This document shows, piece by piece, positions 26,980-36,650 of a DNA stretch of 64,000 nt. Positions within the stretch are counted from its first letter, which is position 1, and each line of letters starts with the position of its first letter. The stretch comes from Pseudoalteromonas ruthenica (GTDB lineage Bacteria; Pseudomonadota; Gammaproteobacteria; Enterobacterales; Alteromonadaceae): assembly GCF_008808095.1 (NCBI RefSeq), contig NZ_CP023396.1, positions 248,001 to 312,000 of the forward strand, given 5' to 3'. The notes beneath the pieces are model-generated. The model ran no database searches, was not told the DNA's origin, and worked only from the letters and a program-made list of their open reading frames with translations. The translations under genes and the position numbers were made by a program.

Positions 26980-28704
26980 ATGGATGTTCAAACGTTAACT
27001 TTTTTAATTGTTGGCCTTAGCTTTGCCATGTACATCGGTATTGCTATTTGGGCTCGAGCGGGCTCAACCAACGACTTCTATGTAGCTGGGGGCGGCGTAC
27101 CACCTTTGGCAAACGGAATGGCAACCGCTGCAGATTGGATGAGTGCTGCGTCGTTTATCTCCATGGCGGGGATTATTTCTTTCGCCGGTTATGATGGTGG
27201 CGTGTATCTAATGGGCTGGACCGGCGGTTATGTGTTACTTGCGCTGTGCCTTGCGCCTTATCTTCGTAAGTTCGGTAAGTTTACCGTGCCGGACTTTATT
27301 GGCGATCGCTATTACTCACAAGCGGCGCGTATGGTGGCCATCTTCTGCGCTATCTTCATCTGCTTTACTTATATCGCAGGGCAAATGCGTGGTGTGGGCG
27401 TAGTGTTCTCACGCTTCCTTGAAGTAGACATTGAAACTGGCGTCTACATTGGTATGGTGATTGTGTTCTTCTATGCCGTATTAGGCGGTATGAAAGGCAT
27501 CACTTACACCCAAGTAGCGCAGTACTGTGTACTTGTTTTTGCTTATTTGGTTCCGGCAATCTTTATCTCGTTGATGATGACTGGTCACTTGCTGCCACAA
27601 ACTGGCTTTGGGGCGACACTGAGTGATGGCTCGGGAGCTTATATGCTCGATAAACTCGATGGCCTCAGTACCGAGCTCGGGTTTGCGCAATACACCGAAG
27701 GCTCCAAGAGCATGATTGATGTGTTCGCTATTACCGGCGCCTTAATGGTTGGTACTGCGGGCTTGCCTCATGTAATTGTTCGCTTCTTCACTGTACCCCG
27801 AGTGCGTGACACCCGTATCTCTGCGGCTTGGACTTTAGTGTTCATTGCCATCGTGTATACCACGGCACCGGCAGTTGCGTCTTTCGCGCGTGTTAATATG
27901 ATTGACACTATCAATGGCAAAGATGGCAGCGGAACGCTCTACAGCGAAGCCCCAACGTGGATTAAAAACTGGGAAAAAACCGGCTTAATCACGTTCAATG
28001 ACAAAAATGATGACGGCCGCATGCACTACTCAGCAGGGGATGTTAACGACCCAAGCAATGCCAACGAGGTGAGTGTCGATCGCGACATTATGGTGCTTGC
28101 TAACCCAGAGATCGCCGATTTACCGGCCTGGGTTATCGCCTTGGTTGCAGCCGGTGGTATTGCTGCGGCATTGTCGACCACTGCGGGTTTATTATTGGTC
28201 ATTTCAACCTCGGTGTCCCATGACTTGTTGAAGCGTACTTTGAAGCCAAATATCAGCGACAAGCAAGAGCTACTGGCAGCGCGGTTAGCGGCAATGGTGG
28301 CCATAGGCATCTCCGCTTACTTTGGCATCAACCCGCCCGGGTTCGTGGCATCGGTGGTGGCCTTCGCCTTCGGCTTGGCAGCGGCCAGCTTCTTCCCTGC
28401 GATTATCATGGGCATTTTCTCTAAGCGCATGAATAAAGAAGGGGCGATTGCCGGTATGGTAACGGGCATCGGCTTTACCGCTGCGTACATCATCTACTTC
28501 AAGTTTATCAGCCCCGACCTAAATAGCGCCGAGCATTGGCTGTTCGGTATCTCCCCAGAGGGCATTGGTTTGCTCGGTATGGTGGTGAACTTTGTGGTCG
28601 CCGTTGTCGTTCAGCGTATGACTGCTGAGACACCAGAAGAGATTCGTGAGATGGTCGAGGGGATCCGTAACCCGAAAGGATCAGGTACCGCTCACGCGCA
28701 CTAA
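26980..28704 (+). CDS. actP: Cation/acetate symporter ActP-type (SSS family)
   Basis: 574 residues from ATG 26980, seven bases after GGAG; a GTG one codon earlier is less likely. About 13 membrane helices. Sodium/solute symporter signatures include FYVAGGGVPPLANGMATAADWMSAASFISMAG (about residues 30-61, sodium site), GGMKGITYTQVAQYCVL, and GTAGLPHVIVRFFTVP. It takes up acetate and similar short acids with sodium. A loop with KNDDGRMHYSAGDVND (near 345) is characteristic of the Vibrio/Shewanella type rather than E. coli ActP. Confidence 0.93.
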   Translation: MDVQTLTFLIVGLSFAMYIGIAIWARAGSTNDFYVAGGGVPPLANGMATAADWMSAASFISMAGIISFAGYDGGVYLMGWTGGYVLLALCLAPYLRKFGKFTVPDFIGDRYYSQAARMVAIFCAIFICFTYIAGQMRGVGVVFSRFLEVDIETGVYIGMVIVFFYAVLGGMKGITYTQVAQYCVLVFAYLVPAIFISLMMTGHLLPQTGFGATLSDGSGAYMLDKLDGLSTELGFAQYTEGSKSMIDVFAITGALMVGTAGLPHVIVRFFTVPRVRDTRISAAWTLVFIAIVYTTAPAVASFARVNMIDTINGKDGSGTLYSEAPTWIKNWEKTGLITFNDKNDDGRMHYSAGDVNDPSNANEVSVDRDIMVLANPEIADLPAWVIALVAAGGIAAALSTTAGLLLVISTSVSHDLLKRTLKPNISDKQELLAARLAAMVAIGISAYFGINPPGFVASVVAFAFGLAAASFFPAIIMGIFSKRMNKEGAIAGMVTGIGFTAAYIIYFKFISPDLNSAEHWLFGISPEGIGLLGMVVNFVVAVVVQRMTAETPEEIREMVEGIRNPKGSGTAHAH

Positions 28705-28723
28705 TGTGTGAAGCACACAAACA

Positions 28724-28757
28724 AGCCCGGCCTTAGACCAAGGTCGGGCTTTTTTTG
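28724..28757 (+). terminator. Terminator after actP
   Basis: An 11-base stem AGCCCGGCCTT / AAGGTCGGGCT (one G-U pair) followed by seven T residues. Confidence 0.92.
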
Positions 28758-28869
28758 TCGCTGTTTTCGGCCTAGATTTAAGCTATATGCAGGATGCGGT
28801 GTTTTTCTATGGTTGGCCAACACGCTGATAAATAGGTAGACACAGCAGTGATCAGTTGAGGTGTGGATA

Positions 28870-30713
28870 GTGAGCCCACAGCATCAAGATATTATCGATT
28901 TTGTCATTGAACAGGCCCGTTTAATACGTTAGAGCGCTCTGCCTGTGAATACTTTTGTCATCACCTTGAAGTTATTTATGTCACGCGAGAGAACCAGCAT
29001 CAGTGGCTTGATTCTGACGACCCAAAACTCTTTCTTATTCGCAGCGGTAGCCTAGAAATCGTCGCTCCAAGTGGAGAGGCGGTCGCGCGCTTAAGTGCGG
29101 GTGATTACTTCGGCTATCCGTCGCTACTCAGCGGTGAGGCCATTAAAAACCGTATCGAGATAAAGCAGGAAGCTTTGGTGTATATTCTCAGCCAGTCCAG
29201 TTTTGATTATTTGCGCCACGAATATAAGCCCTTTGAGCAGTACTTTGTCCGTGCACACTCGAATCGTCTATTGTCATCGAAATACCAACACCACAGTGAT
29301 AGCTGGTCAGAACGTAAAATAGCCGAACTGATGACTCGCCAAGCCGTTACTCTGGGCCCTGAAGCCAGTATTAGGCAATGCGCCCAACTGATGAGTGACC
29401 AGCGAGTGTCATCGATTATGGTAACCCACAGCGAAGACACCAAGTTGCTCGGCGTGGTCACCGACCGCGACTTGCGCACTCGAGTTCTGGCAGCGGGGGT
29501 GGACCCTGAGCAACCTTTGCAAGCCATTATGACCGCCCACCCGAAATACATTTTCGAAAATAACCGGGTATTTTCGGCTATGCATTTAATGCTCAAGCAC
29601 AATATTCACCATTTGCCGGTGCTGAACGAGGCGCATCAGCCGGTGGGCATGGTGACCGCGACCGACTTGTTACGGCAGCAAAAAAGCGATCCCGTGCAGC
29701 TCATTGGTCGCATTTATAAAGCGGCGGGGGTTGCCGATTTAAAACGTTATGCCAGCGAGGTGCCAAGTTTACTCGATAGCTTTGCTTATCATATCGAAGA
29801 CACCACCTTGGTGGGTAAGCTACTCAGTGGTATTAGTGATGCGTTGACCACGCGATTGATTCAATTATACCAACAACGCCATGGCGATGCGCCTAAGCGT
29901 TTTAGCTGGATTTGCTTCGGCTCACAAGCGCGGGAAGAACAAACGCTGCACTCTGATCAAGATAATGGTTTGCTGTTACCCGACCAATTGAGCGATGCTG
30001 AGGCTGATTATTTTCGCGGCATGGGCGAGTTTGTGTGTGAGCAGCTCGATGTTTGCGGCATTGTCCGCTGCCCAGGGAACATCATGGCCAGTAATCCGCA
30101 ATGTCGGCTATCGATATCGGCCTGGTTAGAAAAGTTTGCTCGCTGGCTCGGTAGTCCCACGCCCGAGGCCATGCTCAACTGTAAAATCTTCTTTGATATT
30201 CGCTTTATCACCGGCTCCAGTGATTTGTTTGCGGCATTTACAACGTCGCTTGGCAAGCAAAACCGCGATCAGCTTTTTTACCGGGCTCTGGCCAGTGAGC
30301 TGAACCAAAATTCGGTGCCTATCGGCCTGTTCCATCAACTAAAAACGCAAACCGACGCCCAGCATCACAAGTTTATCGACCTGAAAAAGCGCGGTATTGT
30401 GATTATTAACGACATTGTTCGCCTGTATGCACTGCAAGAGGGTATCCGCAGTGCCAATACCCTAGAGCGCTTGGATGCGCTGATAAAAACTCGGCAGTTA
30501 TCGAAAAAAGACATTTTTGATTTAAAAGACTGCTGGCGCTATTTAACGCAATTGCGTCTTAAAGCTCAGCTGGATAAAGAGCCGGTGCCGAGTAACTGTA
30601 TTAATCCCGATACCTTAACGTCGCTCGAGCGCCACCAACTTAAGGAGGCATTTTACTTGGTGCGCCAAGCCCAGCAGGCGGCGAGTTTTAAGTTCGCACG
30701 AGGGAGTTTGTAA
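28870..30713 (+). pseudogene. cNMP-binding/CBS/DUF294 nucleotidyltransferase-like gene, frameshifted
   Basis: The reading frame from GTG 28870 (after GAGG) gives the expected N-terminus (QHQDIIDFVIEQA) but stops at TAG 28930. Shifting frame at the CCC of 28916-28918 restores PFNTLERSACEYFCHH and the full domain, so one C appears to be missing. The rest then reads: cNMP-binding-like domain (to about residue 115, ending RSGSLEIVAPSGEAVARLSAGDYFGYP), two CBS domains (ADKVMT-like LMTRQAVTLGPE and AIMTAHPKYIF), DUF294 GlnD-like nucleotidyltransferase (GSQAREEQTLHSDQDNGLLL with the catalytic GS and D-x-D), and DUF294_C. The open part starting at TTG 29175 lacks the cNMP domain. Proteins of this kind accompany actP and the DnaQ-like exonuclease in acetate clusters. 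It may be a real lesion, a sequencing error, or ribosomal frameshifting. Confidence 0.75.
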
Positions 30714-30715
30714 TT

Positions 30716-31360
30716 ATGACCCACGCGTGGTGGCAAAAGCTCAAAGCGATGTTTGGCCAAGACCATTTTGGCTTTGCCGATAGTTGGCATCGTCATCGAT
30801 ATGTGGTGGTGGATTTAGAGCTAACAGGGTTAAACCCTAAGGAGCATGAAATTGTATCCATGGCGTGGGTGGTGATCGAAAATCAACGTATTTGCCCGCG
30901 CCAAAGTGCCCATATGTTACACAGTGGGGTGTCGCAGCTAGCGCAATCGCCTATTTATCACGGTATCACCGCGTCGCGTTTAATCAGCGAGGGCGATTCC
31001 ATGGCGGCGATACTGACCGCTTTTGATGCTGTCTGCGAAGACAGTATTTTAGTGTTCCATAATGCTTTGCTCGATGAGCGTTTTTTGCGTTGCGCTTACA
31101 AACAGCAGGGGCAAAAGTTTCGTTACTTGACGTTGGATACCCTGAAAATTGAGCAACGCCGTTTAGCGCGGCAGGGCACGGAAGTGGCGCTTGATGCATT
31201 ATCGCTCAGTGCCTGTCGGCGTCGCTACCAGTTGCCGGTTTATCGGGAACACAATGCGTTGAGCGATGCGTTGGCCACTGCGGAACTGTTTCTTGCCCAA
31301 GTTAATCACATGAGTCGGCAGCAAAGGCTGCCGCTCAGCGCGTTGATTACTGCTGGTTAA
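30716..31360 (+). CDS. DnaQ-like 3'-5' exonuclease
   Basis: A 214-residue DEDDh exonuclease: motif I VVVDLELTG (Asp-Xaa-Glu, about 31-39), motif II HNALLDERFL (about 117-126), and motif III HNALSDALATAELF with the catalytic His and Asp (about 178-191). Similar to DNA polymerase III epsilon but free-standing and without a polymerase-binding tail. It starts two bases after the DUF294 gene and is conserved next to it. Its substrate in this setting is unknown. Its end overlaps the 3' end of the convergent rhodanese gene by 14 bases. Confidence 0.88.
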   Translation: MTHAWWQKLKAMFGQDHFGFADSWHRHRYVVVDLELTGLNPKEHEIVSMAWVVIENQRICPRQSAHMLHSGVSQLAQSPIYHGITASRLISEGDSMAAILTAFDAVCEDSILVFHNALLDERFLRCAYKQQGQKFRYLTLDTLKIEQRRLARQGTEVALDALSLSACRRRYQLPVYREHNALSDALATAELFLAQVNHMSRQQRLPLSALITAG

Positions 31361-31763
31361 TTAAAGGTAGTTCGGCTTGTTGCCATTTTAAGAAATCACC
31401 CTCTAAGTGGTATAGCTGGGTAAAGCCTTGCTTTTTGAGCGCCTCCAGAGCAATACCTGCGCGACGACCACTGCGACAATACACCACAATGGCTGTGTCT
31501 TTGTTGAGTGTGGCGCCATTTTCAACAATCTCGCTATGGGGGATGTTTACCGCACCTTTGATATGTCCTTGCTGATACTCTTGTTTTGAGCGCACATCAA
31601 GCAGCGTCATTGGCGTGGCACTGAACCTATCCGCCATCAGTTGTTGCTGCGTAACCGTCTGTGCTGACTCAGCGTGCAGTGCGGGTGCAAAAACGAGGGT
31701 GCACAAGACGAAGGCCAGCGATACCCCGAATGCAGTGAGTTGTGATGCGATTGTTTTTATCAT
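31347..31763 (-). CDS. Exported rhodanese-like protein
   Basis: 138 residues from ATG 31763, with a signal peptide (cleavage after LHA, about residue 31) and one rhodanese domain. Catalytic loop VVYCRSGRRA carries the active Cys; VRSKQEYQQGHIKGAVNIPH is the substrate-side segment. Likely a periplasmic sulfurtransferase or persulfide carrier; no partner gene is evident. A longer frame from 31844 has no signal-like start and is not preferred. Confidence 0.88.
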   Translation of the reverse strand: MIKTIASQLTAFGVSLAFVLCTLVFAPALHAESAQTVTQQQLMADRFSATPMTLLDVRSKQEYQQGHIKGAVNIPHSEIVENGATLNKDTAIVVYCRSGRRAGIALEALKKQGFTQLYHLEGDFLKWQQAELPLINQQ

Positions 31764-32095
31764 AATAGCCCCTGTTGTTGGCGTGATTAGTTGTTTACAA
31801 AGCGATGACACCAAGTGTGTATGACCTATTCCACTTCGGCACAACGCGTATCGTTAAGGGTGATCATAGTCGCGAGCATCCACTGGCTGCAAGGTTTTCA
31901 GCTCCCCGCCAGCACAATCACCATTTATGTATACGGCTACCACCACCGTGTTGAGCACATGTTTCCCTTGATTAGCCATCGCTTGGTATTGTTGTTTCGT
32001 GTTAATATAGCCCCATTTAAAAGCATATAGCGGCTGATTCTGAGCAGCGGCTTGTTATACTATCACAGTTGTTTTTTATAAAAGAGTGAGTCGTC
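31764..32095. other. Intergenic region between the rhodanese gene and ribA
   Basis: About 330 bases. I see no FMN riboswitch and no terminator. A protein-like open stretch lies on the minus strand (31854-32054; listed separately). The ribA start at 32096 is GTG and a TTATACT -10-like sequence lies at 32055-32061. Confidence 0.6.
31854..31979 (-). CDS. Possible small protein or gene remnant
   Basis: From ATG 31979 this encodes 41 residues (MANQGKHVLNTVVVAVYING then DCAGGELKTLQPVDARDYDHP). The same frame is open for 25 further codons upstream, to the TAA at 32057-32055, and these also look protein-like (AFKWGYINTKQQYQ). No ribosome binding site precedes the ATG. The opposite strand has no comparable composition. 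It ends 91 bases before the rhodanese start on the same strand, so it could be a small upstream gene or the 3' end of a lost gene. I do not recognise a family. Confidence 0.3.
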   Translation of the reverse strand: MANQGKHVLNTVVVAVYINGDCAGGELKTLQPVDARDYDHP

Positions 32096-32719
32096 GTGGC
32101 TGAAGTAAGAGCTAGGGTCCAATTAAATGTGGGCAAAAACAGTGATATCCCGGCAGAAATTGTCTCATTTTCTGGGCTAAAAGATGGCCAAGAGCATGTT
32201 GCACTAATTTTTAATGAGGCGGACAAGCATCAACAGACACCGCTTATTCGCATGCACTCTGAGTGTTTAACCGGCGACGTTTTCCACTCCAGTCGTTGTG
32301 ACTGCGGTGAGCAGCTCAATGAAAGTATCGAATTAATGCACCAACAGGGCGGAATATTGTTATACCTGCGTCAAGAGGGGCGAGGCATAGGGTTGTACAA
32401 TAAGCTCGACGCCTATGTTTTACAGTCTCAAGGTATGAACACCTATGAAGCCAACAACCACTTGGGCTTTGCTGATGATTTGCGTGAGTTTTCCGATGCG
32501 GTACTCATGCTTAAGGCGTTGGCTGTGACGCAGGTCAAACTGATGACCAATAACCCTAAAAAACTCAGTGCGTTAGCTGATAATGGCATTGATGTGAAAG
32601 CTGTCGTGGGCACGTCGGCGCATATTAAGGTGGGCTTAACGGGAAACCAAGCATACTTAGAAACCAAAATTAAGCATGGCTCGCACATGCTCGATATCAA
32701 AAAAATACAAAAACCATAA
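32096..32719 (+). CDS. ribA: GTP cyclohydrolase II
   Basis: A 207-residue enzyme opening riboflavin synthesis from GTP. The zinc site is in [21 protein letters not shown] (three Cys, about 62-76), the arginine-finger segment [17 protein letters not shown] follows (about 93-109), and MTNNPKKL at about 150. The start is a GTG after AAGAGTGAG. The N-terminus ([19 protein letters not shown]) differs from E. coli RibA, so it may be one of two paralogues in the genome. Confidence 0.9.
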   Translation: MAEVRARVQLNVGKNSDIPAEIVSFSGLKDGQEHVALIFNEADKHQQTPLIRMHSECLTGDVFHSSRCDCGEQLNESIELMHQQGGILLYLRQEGRGIGLYNKLDAYVLQSQGMNTYEANNHLGFADDLREFSDAVLMLKALAVTQVKLMTNNPKKLSALADNGIDVKAVVGTSAHIKVGLTGNQAYLETKIKHGSHMLDIKKIQKP

Positions 32720-32753
32720 AGCACGACGCAAAGAAAGAGGAAACGCAGTCATC

Positions 32754-33554
32754 ATGGCTATAGAAATTCGCGTACATAGCGCCAAAGCCGGCGGGCGCTG
32801 GATAAAGCAGGGATTGGATATCTTTGCCAAGCAGCCTTTCACTTTTATGTTTATGTACCTGCTCATTGCTGTTTTAGGGTTAGTTGGGCTGGTGGTACCG
32901 CTGTTGAAAATTCCAGCAGCACTGGCGACGCCTTTTCTAATGGCTGGTTTTTATCAGTCAGCACTTGCGCGTCAGCAGGGGAAAAACGTTGCCTTTGCTG
33001 ACATCATCGATGTATTTTCACAAAAAGGCCGACGTATGGGCTTGTTCCGGGTCGGCTTGTACCAAATGGGTGCGGGGATCTTACTAGGCTTGCTAGCTAG
33101 CGTGTTATTTGCGGATATGGCTGCGGTGGTGAGTGACCCGAACATGAACCCAGAGCAGGCGCTACAGCTATTAGCACAAAGCCTGTCATTTCCTTCGTTA
33201 GCCTTGTTTTTGGTAATAACCAGTATTTACCTGTGCGCCTTTGCATTTGCCATACCATTAGTGTTTTTTGGCGGCCACACGTCGATGTGGGCGGTGATGA
33301 AAGCCAGCTTGATGGCGTTTTATCATAATGCCGCAGCGATGACGGTGTACGGACTTATTATGGGTGTTTTGATGCTGTTGTGTGCAGTATTGTCCTTTAT
33401 TCCTCTTCTGGTTCTAATGCCGATTTGCTACATTAGCCTTCTGGTGGCGTTTCAGGCGATTTTTGCGCCGCAACTGGGCGAGCAGGATGCACCCACAGCG
33501 AAGCATGTTAATGCCATTAGCGACACCACCGACAATGGTCGGTTTGACGCCTAA
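32754..33554 (+). CDS. BPSS1780-like membrane protein
   Basis: 266 residues from ATG 32754, after AGAGG at 32736-32740. A cytoplasmic N-terminus (VHSAKAGGRWIKQGLDIFAKQPFTF) resembles that of BPSS1780 family membrane proteins, then six membrane helices. Function unknown. The stop overlaps the recX ATG by one base, so the two are coupled. Confidence 0.75.
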   Translation: MAIEIRVHSAKAGGRWIKQGLDIFAKQPFTFMFMYLLIAVLGLVGLVVPLLKIPAALATPFLMAGFYQSALARQQGKNVAFADIIDVFSQKGRRMGLFRVGLYQMGAGILLGLLASVLFADMAAVVSDPNMNPEQALQLLAQSLSFPSLALFLVITSIYLCAFAFAIPLVFFGGHTSMWAVMKASLMAFYHNAAAMTVYGLIMGVLMLLCAVLSFIPLLVLMPICYISLLVAFQAIFAPQLGEQDAPTAKHVNAISDTTDNGRFDA

Positions 33555-34018
33555 TGGACGATAGCGAAAAGCAAAAGCAAAAAAATTACGTTCTGTGGCT
33601 GTTAGGAAGACAGGACTACAGTCGCAAAGAGTTAGAGCGCAAGTTAAGCCAGCGCCAAGTGCCGCAGGCGTTTAGCTGCGAATTACTGGACTGGTGTGAG
33701 CAACATGGGTTCTTAGATGACAACCGGTTTTGTGCCGGTTTTGTCCGTCGCGCTGCGGACAAGCGCCATGGCCCGCGACGCATTATGGCTGATGCGCAGC
33801 AAAAGGGGCTGGCAAAAGAGCAAGTTAGCGAAGCCATCGATGCCTTAGACATAGATTGGTTTGAACTCGCTCTAGAAGCTTATACCCGGAAGTTCCGGAC
33901 AACAGATAAACAATTAGATTACAAAGAAAAAGCTAAGCGCATGCGTTATTTAACAGCGCGTGGGTTTGACTACCAACAGATAGAATTTGCACTTGCAAGT
34001 GAAGCGAATGACGAGTGA
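33554..34018 (+). CDS. recX: Recombination regulator RecX
   Basis: A 154-residue all-helical protein with three RecX repeats: [19 protein letters not shown] (about 16-34), [33 protein letters not shown] (about 45-77) and the C-terminal [22 protein letters not shown]. RecX caps RecA filaments. It usually follows recA but here lies 18.5 kb away, in an operon-like run with the membrane protein and alaS, and the LexA box seen at recA is absent nearby. Confidence 0.93.
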   Translation: MDDSEKQKQKNYVLWLLGRQDYSRKELERKLSQRQVPQAFSCELLDWCEQHGFLDDNRFCAGFVRRAADKRHGPRRIMADAQQKGLAKEQVSEAIDALDIDWFELALEAYTRKFRTTDKQLDYKEKAKRMRYLTARGFDYQQIEFALASEANDE

Positions 34019-34028
34019 GAAAAACGCA

Positions 34029-36629
34029 ATGCAGCATTTGACGACCGCACAGCTAAGACAAAAGTTCTTAGACTATTTTGCCAAGCACCAACACCAAATT
34101 GTGCCTTCGGCTTCATTAATCCCTGGTACTGATCCAACGTTGTTGTTTAACAACGCCGGCATGGTGCCTTTTAAAGACGTATTTTTGGGCGCAGAGAAGC
34201 GCCCCTATACGCGAGCGACCAGCGCCCAACGTTGTGTCCGCGCAGGTGGTAAACACAACGACTTAGAAAATGTTGGTTACACTGCCCGTCACCATACCTT
34301 TTTTGAAATGCTCGGTAACTTTAGCTTTGGCGATTATTTCAAAGAGCAAGCTATTCAATTTGCCTGGACTTTTTTGACCGAAGAACTCGGTTTGCCTAAA
34401 GAGAAACTTTGGGTGACGGTGTTTACCGAAGATGATGAAGCCGCCGATATTTGGATTAACAAAATTGGCGTGCCAGCTGATCGCGTCTCTCGCATTGGTG
34501 AAAAAGATAACTTCTGGTCCATGGGCGATACCGGTCCATGTGGTCCGTGCTCGGAAATTTTCTACGATCATGGTGAAGAAGTCTGGGGCGGTCCACCAGG
34601 GACGCCAGAAGAAGATGGCGACCGTTATATTGAGATTTGGAACTTGGTTTTCATGCAATATAACCGTCATGCCGATGGCACGATGGAAGCCTTACCTAAC
34701 CCATCTATTGATACAGGCATGGGTCTTGAGCGTATCGCCGCCATTATGCAGGGCGTGCATTCAAACTATGAAATTGACCTATTCCAAGCGTTAATCCAAG
34801 CGGCAGCAAAAGTGACGAATGCGCAGGATTTAGAAGATAAATCATTGCGGGTTATTGCCGACCATATCCGTTCGTGTGCGTTTTTGGTGCTAGATGGTGT
34901 CATGCCTTCGAATGAAGGACGCGGTTACGTGTTGCGTCGTATTATTCGTCGCGCTGTGCGCCACGGCAACAAACTGGGGGCAAAAGGCACCTTCTTCCAC
35001 CAACTGGTTGGTGCGCTGATTGAACAGATGGGGGATGCATACCCTGAGCTTGCCAAACACCAGAGCATTATTGAAAAAGTACTGCGTATTGAAGAAGAGC
35101 AATTTGGCAAAACTCTAGAACGCGGCTTGGCTATTTTGGAAGAACATCTAAGCGCCCTAGAAGGCAATGTTATTCCCGGCGATGTGGTATTCAAGCTCTA
35201 TGATACCTATGGCTTTCCAGCGGACTTAACCGCTGATGTCGCTCGTGAACGTTTTATGACCATTGATGAGCGTGGTTTCCAGCAGTGTATGGATGTGCAA
35301 CGTAAAAAAGCACAACAAGCTGGCAAGTTTGGCGCTGATTACAACACGCAACTGCGCTCTGATAAGTCGAGCGACTTCAAGGGTTATGAAGCCGAGCATT
35401 ACAGCGGCACAGTGGTCGAGTTGTTCGCTGCTGGCGATAAGGTATCGGTATTGGAAGATGGTCAAGAAGGTATCGTGATACTTGATCGTACGCCATTTTA
35501 TGCTGAGTCAGGCGGTCAGGTGGGTGACACCGGCGTGCTGAAAGCCGGTAATGGAGAGTTTATTGTTACCGATACACAAAAACTTGGCAATGCCATTGCG
35601 CACTACGGCAAAGTAAGTGGGCAAATGGGGGTGAACGATAAAGTGGATGCGCGTATCGATGCTGAGCGCCGTGACCGCATTAAGAAAAACCACACTGCAA
35701 CCCACCTTATCCACGAAGCGTTGCGCCAAGAGTTGGGTGAGCATGTAAACCAAAAAGGCTCCTTGGTTGAGCCTGATCGTATGCGTTTTGATTTCTCTCA
35801 TTTTGAGGGTGTCACGCGTGAGCAACTACAACGCATCGAACAACAAGTGAATATTGAAATTCGTCGTAATTTTGCTTTGCAAACTGAACTGATGGCCATT
35901 GATGAGGCAAAAGCAAAGGGCGCTATGGCGTTATTCGGCGAGAAATATGACGATGAAGTACGTGTCGTGAGCATTGGCGACTACTCTATCGAGCTGTGTG
36001 GTGGTACCCACGTGCAGCGCACTGGCGACATCGGTTTATTTAAAATCGTCTCAGAGGCAGGTATTGCCGCTGGTGTACGCCGTATTGAAGCGGTCACCGG
36101 TGATGATGCATTGAATTATGTTGCTGAGCAAGAGAACAAACTGGCGCAAATAGCGGCATTACTCAAAGCGGATAATGCCTCGGTGCTTGATAAAGTATCG
36201 GGTTTAATTGAACGTAGTAAAGGCCTTGAAAAGCAGGTGGCGCAGCTTAATGACAAGCTCGCCAGTGCAGCGGGCGCCTCGTTGCTTGATAGTGCTATTG
36301 ATGTAAACGGCGTTAAGCTGCTTGTGGCGAACGTTGCTGGCACCGAGAGCAAAGCGCTGCGTGGTATGGTTGATGACCTGAAGAACAAAATGGGTTCAGG
36401 CATTATTGCTTTAGGCGTTGCCAACGGCGAAAAAGTCAGTTTAATTGCTGGCGTCACCAAAGATCTTACTGGTCAGTTTAAAGCCGGAGAGTTGGTTAAC
36501 CATATGGCGGCACAAGTTGGTGGTAAAGGTGGCGGTCGCCCTGATATGGCACAAGCCGGTGGCTCGCAACCAGAGCACTTAGATAGCGCACTGGCCAGTG
36601 TTCAAGCATGGGTGAGTGAACGTGGATAA
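34029..36629 (+). CDS. alaS: Alanine-tRNA ligase
   Basis: 866 residues from ATG 34029; ATG 34008 is a possible alternative. Class II catalytic domain starts with [24 protein letters not shown] and has [38 protein letters not shown]. The editing domain carries the zinc/hydrolysis motif HTATHLIH (about 560) and CGGTHV (about 660), and the C-Ala domain ends with [15 protein letters not shown]. It charges tRNA-Ala and edits Ser and Gly. It is followed closely by lysC. Confidence 0.97.
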   Translation: MQHLTTAQLRQKFLDYFAKHQHQIVPSASLIPGTDPTLLFNNAGMVPFKDVFLGAEKRPYTRATSAQRCVRAGGKHNDLENVGYTARHHTFFEMLGNFSFGDYFKEQAIQFAWTFLTEELGLPKEKLWVTVFTEDDEAADIWINKIGVPADRVSRIGEKDNFWSMGDTGPCGPCSEIFYDHGEEVWGGPPGTPEEDGDRYIEIWNLVFMQYNRHADGTMEALPNPSIDTGMGLERIAAIMQGVHSNYEIDLFQALIQAAAKVTNAQDLEDKSLRVIADHIRSCAFLVLDGVMPSNEGRGYVLRRIIRRAVRHGNKLGAKGTFFHQLVGALIEQMGDAYPELAKHQSIIEKVLRIEEEQFGKTLERGLAILEEHLSALEGNVIPGDVVFKLYDTYGFPADLTADVARERFMTIDERGFQQCMDVQRKKAQQAGKFGADYNTQLRSDKSSDFKGYEAEHYSGTVVELFAAGDKVSVLEDGQEGIVILDRTPFYAESGGQVGDTGVLKAGNGEFIVTDTQKLGNAIAHYGKVSGQMGVNDKVDARIDAERRDRIKKNHTATHLIHEALRQELGEHVNQKGSLVEPDRMRFDFSHFEGVTREQLQRIEQQVNIEIRRNFALQTELMAIDEAKAKGAMALFGEKYDDEVRVVSIGDYSIELCGGTHVQRTGDIGLFKIVSEAGIAAGVRRIEAVTGDDALNYVAEQENKLAQIAALLKADNASVLDKVSGLIERSKGLEKQVAQLNDKLASAAGASLLDSAIDVNGVKLLVANVAGTESKALRGMVDDLKNKMGSGIIALGVANGEKVSLIAGVTKDLTGQFKAGELVNHMAAQVGGKGGGRPDMAQAGGSQPEHLDSALASVQAWVSERG

Positions 36630-36650
36630 ACAACAGGCGCGTATTTATTC

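Noticed and set aside
29175..30713. Gene starting with TTG 29175 as an intact DUF294 protein
   Set aside because: The sequence upstream continues the same protein family up to the CCC run at 28916; the TTG is internal and has no ribosome binding site in a suitable place, so a frameshifted longer gene is the better reading.
31815..32030. Open frame on the plus strand before ribA (71 codons)
   Set aside because: Composition is unlike protein and it lies opposite the more protein-like minus-strand stretch; no ribosome binding site.
31980..32095. FMN riboswitch before ribA
   Set aside because: The conserved AGGG and CGGGG type blocks and the multi-stem layout are not present.
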